From Topomyia yanbarensis (lineage: Eukaryota; Arthropoda; Insecta; Diptera; Culicidae): 64,000 nucleotides of DNA. The notes below the pieces were generated by a model. It did not search any database, was not told the DNA's origin, and saw nothing but the letters and a program-made list of their open reading frames with translations. The translations under genes were made by a program, and so were the position numbers. The stretch is from the NCBI RefSeq assembly GCF_030247195.1, contig NC_080671.1, forward strand, positions 431,582,539 through 431,646,538. Reading direction: 5' to 3'. The first letter of the stretch is position 1. Each line of letters begins with the position of its first letter. This document shows positions 41,980-52,629 of this stretch, in pieces.

Positions 41980-43422
41980 ATGAGTTTAGAGCAGCAAACT
42001 TCCAATAAAACTATACCTAGATTTGAAATGTCTTCGAGTCTCCTGATGCCAGAATCTTGCCGATGTTGTTTATCGGAAGAGAACGAAATGTTCTATGTGT
42101 TTGAAAGTTTGGACGAGTTTGGTAGCAAGATCAACGATTTAATAGCAAAACACGGCGGCATTTCGGTGAGTAAAATCAAAATTTCCAATAGAATTATAAA
42201 CCTTATTTATAACTTTCAGATTACCGAGAGGGATATTTTCTCCAAGAACATTTGTGGCAAATGCCTGAGTGATGTGGCAAATGCAGCTCGTTTTCAAAAT
42301 AGATGTATCAAAACGGAGGAAATCTTGCAAAACACAAAGCTCGATGTAAAGGATATTATGCTGAGTCCCAGGATAAATCCTGTCGCCCCGACCGGACAAG
42401 AACTAGAAACCACTCAAGTACCCGATAAATGTGAGCAATTTTCCAACAGTGAACACAACATCAACGACTCTGATCAAATAAAAAAGGAACCTGTGTGGGT
42501 GTCGGAGTATTCAGAAGCACCTTCCACTAGTGAAATTGTTCGACCGAAAGAGGAAATCGTTACGACAGATGATTGTGAAGACCAGTCATCGAACAATCCT
42601 AACGATGATGGCACAACACAGGACCCTTTAATGACTGATGCTCGAAAGCATAAATGTGACTTCTGTGGCAAAGGATTTGCAGCAACCAACGATCTGAAGC
42701 GCCACAAACGTATTCACACTGGTGAAAAGCCACACAAATGTCAAACCTGCGGAAAGGCATTCATTGCAAGCAGTCAGCTTACCAGGCATGTACGCATTCA
42801 CACGGGGGAGCGACCGAGCAAATGCAATCTCTGCGAAAAGGTGTTCATCTGCGGTAGTGATTTAACGAAGCACGAGAAGCGTGTCCATGCCAACCTAAGA
42901 CCTCATGTGTGTGAAACTTGTGGAAAAGGATTCACTGAGAAAAGTCACCTCGCGAACCATATGCACGTTCACACTGGCGAACGACCCTTCAAATGCGATA
43001 TTTGTGGTGAAGGGTTCACCGAAAACTGTAAACTAACGAAGCACAAACGCATTCACGCTAACGTTCGTGAGTACAAGTGTAACACCTGTGGCAAAGATTT
43101 TCTCGAAAAAGGTGATCTTAAGAAGCACACTCGTATTCACACCGGAGAACGGCCGTACATTTGCGATATGTGTGGCAAAGGATTTGCTGAAAGTAGTCAC
43201 CTACTGCGGCACAGACGCACGCATACGAATGATCGACCGCACAAGTGCGATATGTGCACCAAGACCTTTCTGGACAGCAATGGACTGGCAAAGCATCGAT
43301 TCACTCATACTGCAGATAAACCGTATCAGTGCCCGGTATGTGACAAAGGATTTGCCGGAAGTGGTCACCTGTTGCGACACATGAGCGGGCATGATGTTGA
43401 GTCATTAAAGAAGTTGCAATAA
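41980..43422 (+). CDS. ZAD-C2H2 zinc-finger protein, 9 fingers, with a hidden in-frame intron
   Basis: This is an insect ZAD transcription factor. The open frame gives 480 residues, but 42166-42219 is almost certainly an intron: GTGAGTAAAATC...TAACTTTCAG, 54 bp, phase 0, no stop. It lies exactly where the 8-kb and 28-kb genes have theirs (after Gly-x-Ile-Ser). The spliced protein has 462 residues and a proper ZAD: CRCC ... GGIS|ITERDIFSKNICGKC. The likelier start is the third Met (42046, MPESCRCC), which aligns with the start of both other ZAD genes. A 100-residue acidic linker contains IKKEPVW (psi-K-x-E). Nine C2H2 fingers run from about 42654 to 43386, with TGEKPH/TGERP linkers; finger 3 has one extra residue between its histidines (HEKRVH). 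Confidence 0.93.
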   Translation: MSLEQQTSNKTIPRFEMSSSLLMPESCRCCLSEENEMFYVFESLDEFGSKINDLIAKHGGISVSKIKISNRIINLIYNFQITERDIFSKNICGKCLSDVANAARFQNRCIKTEEILQNTKLDVKDIMLSPRINPVAPTGQELETTQVPDKCEQFSNSEHNINDSDQIKKEPVWVSEYSEAPSTSEIVRPKEEIVTTDDCEDQSSNNPNDDGTTQDPLMTDARKHKCDFCGKGFAATNDLKRHKRIHTGEKPHKCQTCGKAFIASSQLTRHVRIHTGERPSKCNLCEKVFICGSDLTKHEKRVHANLRPHVCETCGKGFTEKSHLANHMHVHTGERPFKCDICGEGFTENCKLTKHKRIHANVREYKCNTCGKDFLEKGDLKKHTRIHTGERPYICDMCGKGFAESSHLLRHRRTHTNDRPHKCDMCTKTFLDSNGLAKHRFTHTADKPYQCPVCDKGFAGSGHLLRHMSGHDVESLKKLQ

Positions 43423-44315
43423 TGCGAGTTTTGTGACAATTACCCAACAATGACTTCTTTCTACGTACGTAGTCCTGCTAGACCCAATAAGCAAAAAGCT
43501 TTGGGGTATCCACCGTGGGAAACCTCCCGAAAATAATTATATGAAATTTCCGTGAATTCTTAAATGCTTAATACCGCTAGTACACTGTCTAATTGTAATT
43601 TGTAATTTATTGTCAACTATTATACATTATTATATCAACATTGATCCAGGTCAAGTCAGAATAAAGGACAATATGACAGTGAAAAACAAGGTGTACAACA
43701 AATGTAGAAGTTGGAAAGGTTTAAATTTATTTGCTTATTCTCTTCACGTTAGGGTGACCATACGTCCTGGTTTCCCAGGACATGTCCTGGTTTTAAGCTT
43801 GCTGTCCTGGTGTCCTGGGATGTCGAGGAAAACGCTTGATTTGTCCTGGTTTTTCTCCACAACCACACCACAACCACAACTGCAACGTAAATTAACTCTC
43901 AAGCAGAAAACGAGAAACAAAGCCTCGAGTTTCCCAATTGCGCTATGCGGTATCACTTTTTAATCTTTCGATAGTGCCTCGTTATTCTTCTTTTCAACTT
44001 CCTTTTTAACATGAACATTGTGAAGAGAAACTATTAGATATTCATAAGAACGCTTGGTACAAAATCTTGCAGCCGGTAGATATCCGTGAAGATTTTGTAC
44101 CTGTCAATATTTTCAAAATAGCGCTGTTAGAATTCAGCGATAATTCTACCAGTTATGTTTCTCTTTATTAGTATTTCGCCATGTTCACGTTTTAGATGTT
44201 ATCATAAAATAGATTTAGTTTTAAATATTGTAAGTACAATATTTTATTTTTACCATTTTTTTTGTTAACCATTTTTGTTAACGACCAGTCAATTTGTCAA
44301 CAGTTGTTTTGGCAT
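43423..44315. other. 3' flank and repeat-rich intergenic sequence
   Basis: AGGGTGACCATACGTCCTGG (43751) with repeated GTCCTGG blocks (to 43860) looks like one end of a MITE; part of it recurs at 9398-9440. The rest is unassigned and no gene is seen. Confidence 0.45.
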
Positions 44316-44612
44316 TTAATTAGCAAGGGACTGGAAAGTGAAGTATATTTTTCAATATTTAGAGCCATAGTACTCAAGGGAGAGCAAGGGGTTGAAGGGC
44401 AGGTCTGCCGTAGACTCAGGTGATTCGCATTTCTAATGCCAAAAGATCCTGACTCCTACGGTAGCAGACAAAAAGTTAAGTCGCTGGTGAGCTCTAAGCT
44501 TGCATATATGATCCTTCCACGCTTTTCTAAACTTTCTCCCTTCAACCCCTTGCTCTCCCTTGAGTACTATGGCTCTAAATATTGAAAAATATACTTCACT
44601 TTCCAGTCCCTT
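44316..44612. mobile_element. Palindromic element U (about 297 bp)
   Basis: AAGGGACTGGAAAGTGAAGT at the left pairs with ACTTCACTTTCCAGTCCCTT at the right. The arms of about 85 bp continue through GAGCCATAGTACTCAAGGGA. The middle is unique. A related block (TTGCTCTCACTTGAGTGCTATGGCTCTA-like) occurs at 49705-49745. Confidence 0.7.
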
Positions 44613-45640
44613 GCTTTTTAAATACAATATTTTAGTTATTTAGTTTAGTTTCTAGTTGGTAACTAATCATGTGTTACGTTAAAATCGTGTTTTAGTACGC
44701 GAATTAGTTAAGTTGTCGTTCGCATTTATTAAACGCACTATTCGAACCCCCCCCCCCCCCCCCTTCGTTAAGTTTTGTCACACACTTGCTTGATCACAGC
44801 GCCGAGCAACAAATTTGCTGCAAGTAAAGCAGCTGTCAACCGTCCTTCCGCTCAGACTGAAAATTTCATTCGTAGTGGAGTAAATCGACACGAGTGGTCG
44901 GCTATAAGATCGTCACCTGGAAGAAAGAAGTGTGTCGTGAGGGTTTTGCCCGTGAATAAAAAACCAACAGTCGCGCCGAATGAATCTTTTGACTCCGATA
45001 CCTTTGACGACGATACCTTCGGATCAAAGCGACTCGACCAGAGTGTGGAGCACGTGGAACTAGTCGCATTACGCTAAAGGAAGCGTGCAAAAATGCGAGG
45101 TATTTGTGAGGCACAAAACACGAAGTAGATCAGCAAAAATATTGTGGTGTGGAGAGAAAAAACTGCATCGAAAAAACCGAAAGATTTGCGCTAAACGACG
45201 GAAGTGCTCGGAAACGACTCCGCGTTCCAGGGAGGGTTACCCACTGGAAGACAGTAACACCGAACAGTCGGTTAGGCGAGTCGTAGTGCTGCAAAAAGGG
45301 CCTATGCAGAGGGCCTTATTCTGGAAACTGAATCTTTGTTTTGGAAGCTAATTCGTTGTTTGGAAGCTGATTCTTGTGCGGTAGCGGATAACTTCTGTGA
45401 GGTTCGACGACGACGGAGTGTGCGGAAAGTGCAAAACCCGAGGGCATAATTAGTGCGAGTGCATGTAAGCTAGTGTAAGGAAGAAATGGCTTATTGGGCC
45501 TAGTAAGTAGCGTTCTGGAAGGAGAAAATGAAGAGAAAGCGAATCGGGGAAGGTAGAAACAGTAATAAAATGTATGTAGAATCAGATTTGTGGATTGTTT
45601 TGATTACTAGATATAAGCATTTCTGCGCTACACATGTTCT
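44613..45640. other. Unclassified, possible retroelement leader, with a 17-C homopolymer
   Basis: A run of 17 C (44747-44763) is unusual for this AT-rich region and may vary in length. The following 700 bp (44770-45480) have balanced base composition and several open but unrecognised frames of 70-100 codons. This would suit the 5' leader of a retrotransposon, but no domain was identified. Confidence 0.35.
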
Positions 45641-46430
45641 TATTATGTGATCTGCCCCATTCACAAGAAAGGCGACCATTTGGAGTGTGAGAACTTCCGA
45701 GTTTTGATGCACGATCACCATTTTGAATGCCGCCTACAAAGTGCTATCCCAGGTCATCTTCCGTCGTCTATCACCTAAAGTAAATGAATTCGTGGGAAGT
45801 TATCAAGCCGGCTTCGTCGATGGCCGGTTGATAACGAACAAAATCCTCCAGAAATGCCGTGAATACCAGGTCCCATAGCATCACCTGTTCATCGACTCCA
45901 AGGCGGCATACGACAGTATCGACCGTGTAGAGCTAATGGACTAAAACAGCTTTCCCGGGAAGCTGACTCGACTGATCAAAGCAACGATGGACGGTGTACA
46001 AAACAGCGTAAGGATTTCGGGTGAACTTTCCAGTCCAGTCGAATCTCGAGACTTGGACCATGCTCGAGGAGGACCTGCAAGCGCTAGGAGCTTTCAAGCG
46101 ACAGGTGCTAAGGACGATCTTCGGCGGTGTGCAGGAGAACGGTGTGTGGCGGGGAAGGATGAATCACGAGCTCGCTGCACTCTATGGCGAACCCAGTATC
46201 CAAAAGGTGGCCAAAACTGGAGAGATACGATGGGCAGGGCATGTTGCAAGAATGCCGGACAACAATCCTGCAAAGATGGTGTTCGCTAATGATCCGGTTG
46301 GTACATGAAGGCGAGGAGCGCAGAGAGCACGATGGGCGGACCAGGTGGAACATGATTTGGCGAGTGCTGCGCATAACCGACGTTGGAGAGCTGCAGCTAC
46401 AAATTATCATGAAATTGGTGTTAAACAAAT
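45640..46430 (+). pseudogene. RTE-clade LINE remnant (reverse transcriptase and C-terminus)
   Basis: In several frames: CPIHKKGDHLECENF, then VNEFVGSYQAGFVDGR, CREYQVP, FIDSKAAYDSIDRVE and FPGKLTRLIKATMDGVQNSV. After a deletion at about 46060 comes the C-terminal part: LRTIFGGVQENGVWRGRMNH, RWAGHVARMPDNNPAKMVFA and the tail DPVGT. These are characteristic of RTE-clade ORF2. Stops, frameshifts and the internal deletion show it is dead. Confidence 0.8.
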
Positions 46431-47229
46431 AAATGAAAATGAATGTTCTTATTATAACATCGATCTTAATGAAACAATAAAGAACTGAAACAGTTTCATC
46501 TCAGCTTAAATCGATAATGGTTGTCATTGAAGATTTACAGAAGCCTATATTTACTTCGACATCAGGAATAGCTGAGGGAAGCTACTCTCTTGAAGCTCGT
46601 CGCTGAAGGCATCATTTTAACTGCAAGTGGTAGACGATTCCACCACCATCACCACTTTCTAGCAAAACACTTCTCCTAGCGTTCGATACATGTTCTGCAA
46701 TTACGAAGGATCTGGCTGCTGGCTCAGTCCATTCTTCCTCTTTGCACAGATGCTGTTGAAGATATTTGGGGAGCTGTCTATGATAGCCCTGCCACACGAA
46801 ACAACCGACCCGAAGGGTGAAGTATTGATGAAGGTCACATCCCATAATTGTGTTTGTGATGTTTTGACGAGTCTGCTGCCTCGTAATCTGTGAACAAAAC
46901 GGATGGCCACTTTAAAACAGCGATACAGCTGATTCTTTTGCGCAGCCAGGGTCCGAAATCTGCCGATATCTTTATCAAGCGACGGTTTCTAGGTTCAATG
47001 CGTCAAATATTTGATAAAGAAAAAAAATGTTGATAGACATTTTTAACATGTCCATCCAGTCTTTATATCATTTAAACCCCATAAGCAAAAGAAGCATGTA
47101 AAAACATGTACAGGCCCGCATCTGTGGCGATTCTGACCAGAACCACGCCAGATGTGAGTCGGGCTCGCAAGCTTGGACTGCCGCACCGAAATTGTTATCC
47201 ACAAGATTAAAGGTTTCACATTAATAAAG
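46431..47229. other. Unassigned, possibly retroelement-derived
   Basis: Minus-strand frames at 46612-46910 (77 and 69 residues) are open but I recognise no motif. No terminal repeats are visible. Confidence 0.3.
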
Positions 47230-48230
47230 CGAGTGTAATTGTATCTTGTCCTTGTCGGATACGTTGGTCGTTTCATTCCAGACCTAGTCACAAAGATGTT
47301 CGAACTGAGACAACTAATGTCGAGTGATCAAAAGTGGCTAGCGAAACACGAAATTGCATTCAGCGTTTTGAAGGAAGCTGTTTGCACCACACCAGTATTG
47401 GGATTGTTTGACAACTGCTGTAGGACAAGAGTCGTTGTCGATGCCACTCCCCGGTAGGTTTAGAGGCAGTTTTGTTACAGTACACAGACGAGCTCGAAGA
47501 TAGGCTAATCGTGATTTCGTATGCTAGTAAAAGCTTGTTACCTGCGGATCGCTGTTACTGCCATACCGAAAAGGAAGCGTTGGCGATCGTCTGGAGCGTA
47601 GAAAAATTTCAGCTCTACCTTCATTGGCAAAGAGTTTGAACTGAAAACCGATCACAGACCTTTAATGGCAATTTTCAAGCCTTTTTCCTGCCTCCCCCCA
47701 GGAAGAATCGAACGATGGCTTCATAGACTACTACCGTTCAAATTCCGAATAGTTTACAAATCAGGCAAGAGCAACATCGCTAATCCGCTATCCACACTTT
47801 CAGCATCAGCCAATGAAGTGGACATTTCCGACAACCAAATATACATCAATGCAATAACGAAGTCAGCCGCGATCGATGTTTCGGAGATCCGCGATGCTTT
47901 AGACTCGGATCCTGAACTACACTTAGTGAAAAGAGCGCTGATAATTGGAGCGATAAATGCAATACAGCAACGGCCGAAGAGGATTCCAAAAAGAACTCAG
48001 CCTACTTGAGGGATATGTTATCATAGGCTGTAGACTAGTTGTCCCAAGGTTGCTTCGTTCCAGGATGCTGCAACTTGCCCATGAGGGCCTTCCTGGTGAA
48101 ACCTCAATTACATCGCGACTCAGGGACAGTCTGGTGGCTAGGCATGGACAAGCAGGCGAATATAGTAGTGAAGAACTGCGACATCGTTTGGTTGTCAAGC
48201 CATCTGTTTCTGAGCCCATGAAACGTCGAC
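47230..48230 (+). pseudogene. Ty3/gypsy retrotransposon remnant (RT, RNase H, integrase start)
   Basis: The piece begins in the RT connection (GYVGRFIPDLV) and runs into RNase H. After a frameshift near 47458 it reads ISYASKSL and HTEKEALAIVWSVEKFQLYL; after another near 47637 it reads LKTDHRPLMAIF and GRIERWLHRL. An integrase zinc-binding region follows (LLRSRMLQLAHEGLPGE, WWLGMDKQ in a shifted frame). No LTRs or gag were found near it. It is an old, truncated fragment. Confidence 0.78.
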
Positions 48231-48344
48231 GATTTTTTTTTGTGTTTCGGATTCTCCTCGTCAGTAGCTACCAGCTGACTGAGCCGCTAGCTAGACACTA
48301 GATCCAAAAAATTTACGCATAACTTATGTGTAGGGTAAACTACT

Positions 48345-48783
48345 GATCGAGACCGATGTCCCGGTTAGCACAGAAGTTCTCATAGGAGACTACAATAGGG
48401 AAGTGATCGCTGTTTCCAGTGTCGGCTAGAACCGACGATCCGCAAGTTCCGGCAATGGAGCTAGAACATATAATTAAATCTAAGGCGGATGCGGATCTGC
48501 CCCGGAGAAAGGTGATACTGCCGTCATTTAGCGTCACCGTGTTGCTCTCTTCAAGGGCCTCGATGATGGCATTACCGCGATGGCAACAACTTCTTGAACC
48601 CCACGCTGTGAGGTGAGTTCTGTGGTTACCCGGGAGAGCCCTGGGTTCCCAGCGCCGAGAACACATCGGGTGTCTCCGGCACATCCCGAATTGGAGGCAA
48701 CGCGAGGAAGGAGGCTTGTTTTTGCTGCACGGTGAGCAGGTTTTGTTGTAAACATCTTTAGGTCTTATGGCTTCTTCGTACAC
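48345..48783 (-). pseudogene. LINE endonuclease fragment
   Basis: On the minus strand THLTAWGSRSC, RGNAIIEALEES, SALDLIICSSSIAGTC and GNSDHFPIVVSY match the second half of an APE endonuclease from a Jockey/LOA-type LINE. The catalytic SDH motif is visible. The N-terminal half and all later domains are missing. Confidence 0.7.
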
Positions 48784-49030
48784 TTAAGATTTGACGTTGG
48801 TGCGGCTGGTTTTGGGTCGTAGGACCCTGAAGGAAGGTAAACGGCGACAGATGATTGCGATCGGGTAACAGGGTTGGTGGAACTTGCCCGGCAAGACCCC
48901 GGATTATCCTGATTTTGTACCACGGTGCCTTCTAGGAGGGTAGAATGCGACAGCTGGGGCCGGTCGGATTACGGGGTTGGTAGAACTTACCCGGGAAAGC
49001 CCCGGGTTCTCCGCGCCCGCAACCGCCGTC
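48600..49030. repeat. GC-rich repeated motif
   Basis: Three loosely matching direct blocks built on ACTTACCCGGGAAAGCCCC.GGTTCTCC occur near 48620, 48880 and 48985. They may be part of the 5' region of the LINE whose endonuclease piece lies next to them. Confidence 0.4.
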
Positions 49031-49860
49031 GACTTATCGTGCAAGTTTTGTTGTTAGTGCTGTGATTGTTAAGCAAAATATTATTCCGGATATGGGTTTT
49101 CACTCCGCACTCGCCAATGTTGGGCCATTTTTGGAGTTAGTTGTCAAAATCAACGCTGTTAACGCCACCGAAAGACCCCAGTTGTGGCTGCAATATACAT
49201 CGCGGCTAGTAGATTAGCACCAGCAAGTTCCAGCAGCAACACTGACTCGTCATCAGAAGCGAAACATCAATCCACAACCTACGCCGACAGGGTCACAAGG
49301 CAGTGTGATTTATCTGCAATTACCGGTGAGATCGTTCTGATTATATTGTTTCTACCTACAAATTGTTATGTCATTTTTTCCATAGTGGTAGGCGATTTTA
49401 TTCCTTCTAAGTTTTTTTCCCTTTTTTATGATGAGGGTCGGGATTGGGCGGCATAGCTGCGAATCACCCGGGTTCACTGGCGTGTGTCCTGATGGAGATG
49501 GACATGTCCATCTTTACCATGTCGGTTGTCACGGTAAAGATGGACACGTCTGTCTCTGCCGGGGCACATGCTGGTGAGCTCGGGTGATTCGTGGTTGTGC
49601 TGCCTAGGCTCGACCCTCATTGGCAGGGGACAAAAATTAAGCCCGTACGATATTGAGCCTGTTCTAGTGGCCCTGCCGCTTCTAGTTTTCCGATCTGTTT
49701 ACTTCGCATCCTTGCTCTCACTTGAGTGCTATGGCTCTATTTTTCATATCTTTCCCTACCTGGTCTCTGGCTGGTTGAATGTCGTTAAAATGTAAAAAAA
49801 ATTCCTTCTAAGTATTTCATTTTTTTTTACTATCTAAAGTACATCCCTAAGATTCGTTAT
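49031..49860. other. Unassigned with repeat scraps
   Basis: A 90-residue plus-strand ORF (49184-49456) has Ser/Ala-rich sequence without a domain. An imperfect palindrome lies at 49455-49595 (GAATCACCCGGGTTCACTGG / GAGCTCGGGTGATTCGTGG, and TGGACATGTCCATCTTTACC). The block near 49705-49745 is related to element U. No gene is supported. Confidence 0.4.
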
Positions 49861-50400
49861 AATCCATGATATTTATTTATTTCAATATTTGGGCAGGGAG
49901 GATGCATCAGGGCATTATACGAACTGTGTCATGGATTAGGATACGTGGATCGCCTGTCTCTAGTGAAAAGATAATAATGTCTGCACTTACTTCTAAATTC
50001 TTCGGAATTATGTAGTTATTGTTAATATTCTTATCTGACTCGGGACGGTAAATTTGAGAGCGAGTAAAGGCGCTTTAACCTAGGCTTATTAGCCAGGGCA
50101 AGGTGTAAATACCTCTGTCCCATCCCAAAGGACCAAAGAAGTGACATTAACCTTCTTAGCCAAGTCACTCCCAACGATTTATTATATTCCCTTTAAACTG
50201 AAACGGTCGGTACGGTTGTCCTCGTTTCTTCCTCCTTTAAGATTCAAAACAATTCGTTAATTAAATTATCCATTAAATGAATAGTTTAGTTGCCGTCTTA
50301 TTTTGAAACATCTTCAAACTCAACTCTGCACAGTAGGCCTGGCCGTTTTAATATTTGCGACATATGTTAAAACATTTTTTTTTCTAATTTTGAAGAATGT
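49860..50400 (-). repeat. Repeat family E, partial reversed copy
   Basis: 50090-50370 is the inverse of 23560-23830 (CCTCTGTCCCATCCCA, TTAGCCAAGTCACTCC, CAGTAGGCCTGGCCG). It ends about 140 bp before the 3' end of the 50.5-kb gene. Confidence 0.6.
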
Positions 50401-50536
50401 ATTATAAAAAAAACTTAATCAATCGACGGAGTATTAAATAATGCCAAGCATATCTGCAAGTAGAATACGTGGCATCATAACGTCATAACTATTACGTCCC
50501 ATCAAACTTTCCGCAAACTATTGCAGACGTTTTACT

Positions 50537-51646
50537 TCACATTTTCATTTTTCGTTTGCGTGCCTTAGGTGGTTTTAGTTCTACCAACGTTTTTTCCGCA
50601 CTTCCGGACGATTTCTCTCCCTTATGAATTGACATGTGTTTTATGAGGTTGCTTTGCAGACCGAATCCTCTTCCACACACGTCACAAATGTGAGGTTTCT
50701 CATTAATGTAACGCGTGTGAGTCAACCTGTGATGCTTAAGGACTTGATGTACACGAAATCCTCGCCCGCAAACTTCACACTTGAAAGGTTTCTCGCCTGT
50801 GTGAACTCGCAGATGTTGCGCGAGATTTTTGCGTGAGCGAAATTGTTTTTCACACACTTCACATTTGTGTGGTCTTTCACCCGTATGAACTTTCTTGTGT
50901 TGTTCAAGGTTGCAGCGTTTATGAAATCCTGTCCCACATACTTCACATTTGTGTTTTTTTTCAGCCGTGTGAATTTGTTTGTGGCCTAAGAGATGGACGG
51001 CCCTACGAAATCCTTTACCACAGATGTCACATTCATGAGACTTTTCATTTGTATGGATAAGTACGTGTTCTTTAAGATTGGCGCTCCAATAAAATCTTTT
51101 ACCGCACACCTTGCATTCGTTGTTTTTGTTACGTTCATCGTGCGTTTGTTCATGCCGTAACAGAAATGAGTGCCAACGAAATGTTTTACCGCACACTTTG
51201 CATTCCAGAGGATTTTTGTTGTTTTCGCTACATTTATCGTGAGTTTGTTTATGCCGTAACAATATGTGGCGCCAACGAAATCTTCTCCCACAAATCTCGC
51301 ATTGCTGCTCGATATCGGCTTTGATGCTCATATGAATCATTCTATGGCGTTCAAGCTTATTAGGATTCAGAAATTTCTTCCCACAAAATTCACACATATA
51401 TGAATCCACTCGATTTTGGTCCGATTGATAGTTATTCGGGACGAGTACGGTCTGATTTATAATACTTCCCTCGATATTCTCATCCTGCGCCTCGGGTTTG
51501 TATTCTAACGCCACATCGATTATTTCAATCTCTTCTACCTTTATCTCAGAGAAGTCTTCGGCTGGAGCATCTTTATCAATTCCATGGTTGATGGTATCCT
51601 CTGAAACCGAGTCGCTATTGTTGTATTTTGAGGCCTGTTGCTTCAT
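50537..51646 (-). CDS. C2H2 zinc-finger protein, 9 fingers
   Basis: This 369-residue protein (longer if an upstream exon is spliced) is a predicted nuclear DNA-binding factor. Residues 1-83 form an acidic linker with [11 protein letters not shown], a psi-K-x-E site. Nine C2H2 fingers span residues 84-345; fingers 2 and 3 have aromatic-rich helices (RRFRWRH, KTFRWHS) and long linkers without TGEKP. The tail [11 protein letters not shown] is a likely nuclear localisation signal. The frame stays open upstream of the ATG to a TTTCTAG acceptor at 51686 (13 codons ending EWNI), so a further 5' exon, possibly a ZAD, may exist but was not found. It is a paralogue of the gene at 63181. Confidence 0.9.
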   Translation of the reverse strand: MKQQASKYNNSDSVSEDTINHGIDKDAPAEDFSEIKVEEIEIIDVALEYKPEAQDENIEGSIINQTVLVPNNYQSDQNRVDSYMCEFCGKKFLNPNKLERHRMIHMSIKADIEQQCEICGRRFRWRHILLRHKQTHDKCSENNKNPLECKVCGKTFRWHSFLLRHEQTHDERNKNNECKVCGKRFYWSANLKEHVLIHTNEKSHECDICGKGFRRAVHLLGHKQIHTAEKKHKCEVCGTGFHKRCNLEQHKKVHTGERPHKCEVCEKQFRSRKNLAQHLRVHTGEKPFKCEVCGRGFRVHQVLKHHRLTHTRYINEKPHICDVCGRGFGLQSNLIKHMSIHKGEKSSGSAEKTLVELKPPKARKRKMKM

Positions 51647-51685
51647 TATGTTCCACTCCGTCAGCGCCTTAGAAATTATATATCT
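51647..51685 (-). CDS. Possible coding extension of the 50.5-kb gene
   Basis: Thirteen in-frame codons lie between the TTTCTAG acceptor and the ATG ([13 protein letters not shown]). The same EWNIM codons and acceptor context occur at 63160-63183, so this stretch may be translated from a spliced upstream exon. It could equally be conserved 5' UTR. Confidence 0.4.
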
Positions 51686-51689
51686 CTAG

Positions 51690-51978
51690 AAATATTAAGA
51701 ATATTACGTTAGTCGTCTCTCAATGTTTGTTCAAGTATCAGAATTAATTGAAAGCACACCGGAGTAAATAAAGGAAAGATCGGTTCTGTGTCCTGTTCTT
51801 TTTTTTTCTTCTTTATAGTAACAAACAGGAGTAAAAAGAAACAAGATTTTTTTACTCCGGAGCAACTAGGAGCATAAAAATTTTATAATAAATAATAATA
51901 ATTATGATTTAATCATGTACTTACTGGAAGAAACCTATATTTACATATCTACTATCTCCTTCCTTAAACCTGAGTGCA
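51690..51978. other. 5' flank of the 50.5-kb gene
   Basis: This is AT-rich sequence without a recognised ZAD exon on the minus strand. Weak inverted GGAGTAAA / TTTACTCC motifs occur at 51762-51860. Confidence 0.4.
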
Positions 51979-52128
51979 TATAAGGAGAGTGACGACACTG
52001 TCAAAATTGGAACAATTATTATTTGTCAGTGTCATTCCAAACGAGTCAAATTCATGTATTTTGACAGGTCGTTTGTTCGTTTGGAATATCACTGACGGAT
52101 AATCATGACAGTTGTCTTCACTCTCCTT
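51979..52128. mobile_element. Small MITE (150 bp)
   Basis: The ends AAGGAGAGTGACGACACTGT and ACAGTTGTCTTCACTCTCCTT-like are inverted. Inside, TCATTCCAAACGA pairs with TCGTTTGGAATA. No clean target duplication was read. Confidence 0.65.
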
Positions 52129-52162
52129 ACATACACTCTGCTTAAACGAGTGACGTGTAATA

Positions 52163-52569
52163 CAGGGTGGCCAGATAGAATTCCTTAATATCGGTAGGGT
52201 CACTAAAAGTTTATCGGTAGTTATCGGTAGGCCGGGTTGTTGGGCCCTATTCTCACAGTCACGTCACTTGGTGACTAGAAGGAAATTTTCCTCTAGTCAC
52301 TAGGTGACGTGACTGTGAGAATAGGGCCCGTTGTCCCAAAAACGTAGTATTGATTGACATAGAATTGTAAAATACTGACAACACAAATCTCTGACCAAAT
52401 CCAACCCAAAAAATAAATGTTGAGTAGGATGTGTCCAAATTCCATAAAAAGCGGTAGTTTTCGGTAGGACTAACGAAATATCGGTAGTTTTGCCTTGGTC
52501 GTCTGTGAATCAGTAGGGAAGACCAAAATCGGTAGGTCTACCGATAAATCGGTAGGTCTGGCCACCCTG
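52163..52569. mobile_element. CAGGGTGGCCA-ended MITE with an inserted 88-bp palindrome
   Basis: The ends CAGGGTGGCCAGA and TCTGGCCACCCTG are inverted. The body has many ATCGGTAG repeats in both orientations. A block of about 19 bp, TTAAACGAGTGACGTGTAA, occurs on both sides (52142-52160 and about 52582-52600), an unexplained flanking duplication. A separate palindrome is inserted at 52242. Confidence 0.75.
52242..52329. repeat. 88-bp near-perfect palindrome
   Basis: GGGCCCTATTCTCACAGTCA to its inverse TGACTGTGAGAATAGGGCCC, with the centre GGAAATTTTCC. There is essentially no spacer. It looks like a minimal MITE dropped into the surrounding MITE. Confidence 0.85.
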
Positions 52570-52629
52570 TGTCTCCTTCTTAAACGAGTGACGTGTAAAG
52601 CAGAGAGAATAGAAAGAGAGACAAACGGT

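Noticed and set aside
45987..46432. Three overlapping plus ORFs of 82-100 codons as a gene
   Set aside because: They are frames of the decayed RTE-clade C-terminus.
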